Virus record (IMG/VR): IMGVR_UViG_3300009079_000076
Coordinates: 1 to 31,071 of that record
Source: a virus
Length of the DNA stretch: 31,071 nucleotides
Strand: one strand, 5' to 3'
The notes beneath the pieces were generated by a model, which was not told the origin of the DNA, made no database searches, and saw nothing but the letters and a program-made list of their open reading frames with translations. The stretch's first letter is position 1; each line of letters starts with the position of its first letter. The translations under genes were made by a program, and so were the position numbers. This document shows positions 28,584 to 31,071 of the stretch, one piece after another.

Positions 28584-30332
28584 TTATTCACCTTTCTCAC
28601 TAATTTTAGATTCTAGATACGCCACTTTTTGGGTCAACTCTTTTACTGCTTCTATCAACAAGGGTGTTAGTTTGTCGTAAGAAACACTTTTATAATCTTC
28701 TCCGAACTCGTCTTGACCTACCGCAGATTTAGTTACAATCTCAGGTAATACTTCCTCAACCTCTTGAGCAGATACACCGACCTCTAGTTCGGTATTATCC
28801 ACACCCAAAGAATGCGCTAATGCGTTTGGTTTATAGTAATATCCTGTGAGTTTATTAACTTTATCTAGAGCATCTGGAATTGCTCCCTTAAAGTCTTTCA
28901 GTCTTTCGTCAGAGTAATATGCAGTCACATTACCTGTAGCAATGATATTACCATTAACGTGAAGTGCTTCAAGTGGGGACGAGACACCTATCCCAAATTT
29001 ACCACTTGCGTCTAACCGATGTTTTTCTCCGTTGCTACCATATAAAAATTGTATCGATGCGCCAGAACCAGAACCATGATAACTTTGAACTTGAGCCAAC
29101 GAAGAGAAATTGCCGAATCTAAAGAATGAAGTAGTATTAGTATTGAGTAATTGAAGACCTTGTTGAGTAGTATTAGTACTAGTTGACGTACTCTCTACAA
29201 TTAAAGGTACTCCAGAAGTTCTTCTAATCTTTGTAGCACCATTGAGGTAATTCTGGCCAGTAGACTGAAGTGAAGAGTTGATATTTACATATCTAGATCC
29301 AGAATTTCCAGACCCAGCGCAGATATTGACGGTCTTTACCCCGCCTGAAGCCAAGTTACTCCCAATATCGATAGTGGCTGCATTAGTGACAGTTGTGGCA
29401 CCGCTACCAATAGATATATTTTGAGAAACAGTACTATTCCCAAGTGTTATTGTACCTGTACCAGTAGTTTTACCAATAGTAATTGTGCGAGAGGCAAGAA
29501 CTGGAGTTATAGTAAAGTTATGCCCATTAAAATTAGTATCGCCGTATTGGAATGTAGTATTACCACGAATCGCTACGGTTGTTGTACCAAAAGTGGGATC
29601 AGCACCACCTATTGTTACTGCTGTATCACTACCCTGTGAGTTCTTTGCCGCAATATTTACTGTAGAAGTACCGCTACCTGAACCGCTACCAATATTAATG
29701 ATTTGCTCTTGATCAGACTCCGTTGTGGCATTACCAATATCGATCGTATTGTCTTTGGTACTTTTACCGAGAGTGATTGTGCCTGTACCAGTAATTTTAC
29801 CGATAGTGATAGTGTCAGAGGTAGAATTTGGATTTACTGTAAAGTTACCGCCATTAAAGGCAACCGCACCATTCGTAAATGTACTAGCACCACGAATCGC
29901 AACTGTGTGAGAACCAGTTGAATTAGAGCAACCAATAGTCACTGCTGTATTTGAGGCAGTGAGTGTATTTGCGGCTAAATTCAATACAGTGTCGCCACCA
30001 GAAGCGTTCCCACCACCGATATTAATTGTTTGAGTTGCCTCATTTGCTGTTACGGCATTACCAATATTGATTGTGTTGGTTGCGGTACTTTGACCAATGG
30101 TGATCGTGCCTTCTTGAGCAGTTGCGCCAAGAGTAATAGTGTCTGCTGCAGTTCCAGGATTTACGGTGAAGGATTCGGTGATGTTTGCGCCAATCTGAAA
30201 TATAGTACTTCCGCCACGAGAGTATAAAATTTTGTCTGCGGTATTGAGGGCTAGTTCGCCTTCTACGATATTGTCGGTGTCAGGAGCATTACCAGACTGG
30301 CTACTCCTCTTGAGTTTTAGAACGGTTGACAT
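28584..30332 (-). CDS. tail fibre with C-terminal S74 intramolecular chaperone
   Basis: This 582-residue protein begins with a fibre attachment-like segment (LKLKRSSQSGNAPDTDNIVE then GELALNTADKILYSRGGS, residues 5-42) seen in many phage fibres. Residues 58-355 are three tandem repeats of 109 residues. After a receptor-type region (about 370-460: LNTNTTSFFRFGNFSS, GIGVSSPLEALHVNGNI), residues 472-582 form a Peptidase_S74 chaperone: Ser474-Asp475 in YYSDERLKDF, then YYYKPNALAHSLG, VGVSAQEVEEVLPEIV, SVSYDKLTPLLIEAVKEL. S74 domains help trimerise the fibre and usually cut themselves off at the Ser of SDxRxK. A late promoter lies 79 bases upstream. Confidence 0.9.
   Translation of the reverse strand: MSTVLKLKRSSQSGNAPDTDNIVEGELALNTADKILYSRGGSTIFQIGANITESFTVNPGTAADTITLGATAQEGTITIGQSTATNTINIGNAVTANEATQTINIGGGNASGGDTVLNLAANTLTASNTAVTIGCSNSTGSHTVAIRGASTFTNGAVAFNGGNFTVNPNSTSDTITIGKITGTGTITLGKSTKDNTIDIGNATTESDQEQIINIGSGSGSGTSTVNIAAKNSQGSDTAVTIGGADPTFGTTTVAIRGNTTFQYGDTNFNGHNFTITPVLASRTITIGKTTGTGTITLGNSTVSQNISIGSGATTVTNAATIDIGSNLASGGVKTVNICAGSGNSGSRYVNINSSLQSTGQNYLNGATKIRRTSGVPLIVESTSTSTNTTQQGLQLLNTNTTSFFRFGNFSSLAQVQSYHGSGSGASIQFLYGSNGEKHRLDASGKFGIGVSSPLEALHVNGNIIATGNVTAYYSDERLKDFKGAIPDALDKVNKLTGYYYKPNALAHSLGVDNTELEVGVSAQEVEEVLPEIVTKSAVGQDEFGEDYKSVSYDKLTPLLIEAVKELTQKVAYLESKISEKGE
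29268..30161 (-). repeat. three tandem coding repeats of 327 bases (109 residues) in the fibre gene
   Basis: Copies correspond to residues 58-166, 167-275 and 276-about 355 (the last partial). Each begins Asn/Thr-Pro and carries DTITLG or RTITIG, then GTITxG-S-T, xxIxIGxAxT, TVNIAA-like and TAVTIG, TVAIRG-x-T strands. The spacing of matching residues is exactly 109. At DNA level the stretches around 29455..29490 and 29782..29817 are nearly identical, 327 bases apart. Confidence 0.85.
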
Positions 30333-30354
30333 ATATATGTCCTCGAATTTTAAT

Positions 30355-30366
30355 GGCTATATAGCC
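30355..30366. repeat. 12-base palindrome in the fibre gene leader
   Basis: GGCTATATAGCC is a perfect inverted repeat 23 bases before the fibre ATG, downstream of the late promoter. A second palindrome, AGTATATACT, lies at 30387..30396. Each could form a small hairpin or a protein site in the 5' leader; the 81-base gap 30333..30413 holds no gene. Confidence 0.5.
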
Positions 30367-30410
30367 GTGAAATTTTTAAAGTGAGCAGTATATACTACCC
30401 ACTGTATCTA

Positions 30411-30418
30411 TATTTATA
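30411..30418 (-). promoter_or_regulatory. T4-type late promoter for the S74 fibre
   Basis: TATAAATA on the minus strand. The stop codon TAA of the upstream fibre gene (30414..30416) is part of the box itself, so the two functions share the same bases. Confidence 0.86.
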
Positions 30419-31071
30419 CGTCGAAAGAACCGCCATCGATAATGTTACTAAATGCTGGTGTACCAGCACTATCTGCTTGTAAAATAGATCCATCAGCAGT
30501 TGATGCTGCTGTTACCGCTAGAGCATTAGCACCATTACCAAGTACAACGCCATTAGAAGTAACTGTAGCTAAACCAGTACCACCGTTCGTTACAGGTAGT
30601 GTTGCAGTCACCTTAGTAGTAAGATCAATAGATCCTGCTAACATGGTATTTGTGATGCCACTAGCTTTTACTTGTAATGCGTCCGAAGCAATTTCTATAG
30701 ATGATCCATCAACCGCAACATTTAACGTGTTACCACTTTTTGTTAATGCGGAACCAGCCTCAATTTGACCAGCACCAGAGAACTGTTCAAAGATGATGTC
30801 ATCATTGGCTCCTCCAATGGCAGTATGAGTTTCTGTTTGAACAAAACCATTAGAGCCATTTATAGTTCCGTTTTCAACGAATAGGAAGTCACCAGAAGCA
30901 ATCTCATCTACCGTGTCAAAATCTGATGCTCTTGTAAATGTTGTTGAATCGGTTCTAATGTAGATACCGTTATGCTCTTGAGCAGTTTCGTCTTTAATTA
31001 GAATCCTGTCACCGTCTACTAAGGTATATCCATCAAGTGTTGAGATTCCAGTAGAAAGTATTAATGTCGCA
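30414..31071 (-). CDS. C-terminal part of a tail fibre or tail-spike-like protein
   Basis: An open frame runs from the right edge (31070 downwards) to a TAA at 30414..30416, giving 218 residues of a longer protein whose start is outside the window. The visible part has a phage fibre module: LILSTGISTLDGYTLVDGDR then ILIKDETAQEHNGIYI, TFTRASDFDTVDEIASGDFLFVENG and GFVQTETHT, followed by FSGAGQIEAGSALTKSGNTL and VTATLPVTNGGTGLATVTS (quoted in parts). The NGGTG motif is a frequent linker in tail fibres. It has no S74 domain at its end. An internal ATG at 30644 exists but is not the true start because the frame remains open with fibre-like sequence upstream. Confidence 0.85.
   Translation of the reverse strand, partial: ATLILSTGISTLDGYTLVDGDRILIKDETAQEHNGIYIRTDSTTFTRASDFDTVDEIASGDFLFVENGTINGSNGFVQTETHTAIGGANDDIIFEQFSGAGQIEAGSALTKSGNTLNVAVDGSSIEIASDALQVKASGITNTMLAGSIDLTTKVTATLPVTNGGTGLATVTSNGVVLGNGANALAVTAASTADGSILQADSAGTPAFSNIIDGGSFDV

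Noticed and set aside
29421-30227. Several Cys/Thr- or Val/Pro-rich plus-strand ORFs opposite the fibre repeats
   Set aside because: They are antisense products of the repeated Gly/Thr/Ile-rich fibre codons and repeat with the same period.
1-31071. tRNA genes, CRISPR arrays, insertion sequences or integrase
   Set aside because: No cloverleaf-like sequence in the gaps, no regularly spaced direct repeats outside the fibre coding repeats, and no transposase or integrase motifs were seen.

Overview
This window is a structural and replication segment of a T4-like contractile-tailed bacteriophage (Caudoviricetes, T4 superfamily). The gene order is the one I know from marine T4-like phages (cyanophages and relatives): neck, terminase, sheath, tube, portal, prohead core, protease, scaffold, major capsid, then uvsY, uvsW, the sigma gene 55, and the recombination nuclease 47/46. 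The host cannot be fixed from the sequence. The moderately AT-rich composition, the gene order, and the CobS/CobT-like pair point to a marine Gram-negative or cyanobacterial host.

Layout. Nearly everything is on the minus strand, so transcription runs from high to low coordinates. From 31071 down to about 26880 lie the tail-fibre and host-contact genes: a fibre C-terminus that runs off the window, a fibre with three 109-residue repeats and an S74-type self-processing chaperone, and two accessory proteins. From 26775 to 14240 is the virion morphogenesis block in T4 order: 13, 14, 15, 16, 17, 18, 19, 20, 67, a 68-position gene, 21, 22, 23. A short tail-tube-like gene, uvsY, uvsW and a small TTG-started gene follow (14148 to 11326). 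Next come late sigma factor gp55, gp47/gp46, a VWA/HExxH protein with its AAA+ ATPase partner, a DUF3310-like protein, and the sliding clamp gp45 (11167 to 3237). The left end holds small genes including a dsbA homologue, a GH19 endolysin, dCMP deaminase and several very small proteins, two or three of them membrane-embedded. The only plus-strand gene seen is a fragment at 2..214, whose stop codon abuts the stop of the leftward operon.

Regulation fits the contents. Five sites match a bacterial sigma-70 promoter exactly (TTTACT, 17-base spacer, TATAAT). Four face leftward before the clamp, the AAA+ ATPase, the VWA protein and gp55. The fifth faces rightward at 11264..11292 and has no plus-strand gene to serve. 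Five copies of the T4 late promoter box TATAAATA lie before gene 13, the sheath, gene 67, the tube-like gene and the S74 fibre, and gp55, which recognises such boxes in T4, is encoded here. A strong terminator follows the major capsid gene. Many genes overlap by 1 to 20 bases, indicating translational coupling.

I saw no tRNA, CRISPR array, insertion sequence or integrase. Apart from gene-internal sequence, the only non-coding stretches are the short intergenic gaps described below, all under 160 bases. The least explained elements are the rightward promoter at 11264, the ATPase/VWA-HExxH pair, the tail-tube paralogue, the repeat domain inserted in the sheath, and the small membrane-protein cluster beyond the endolysin.
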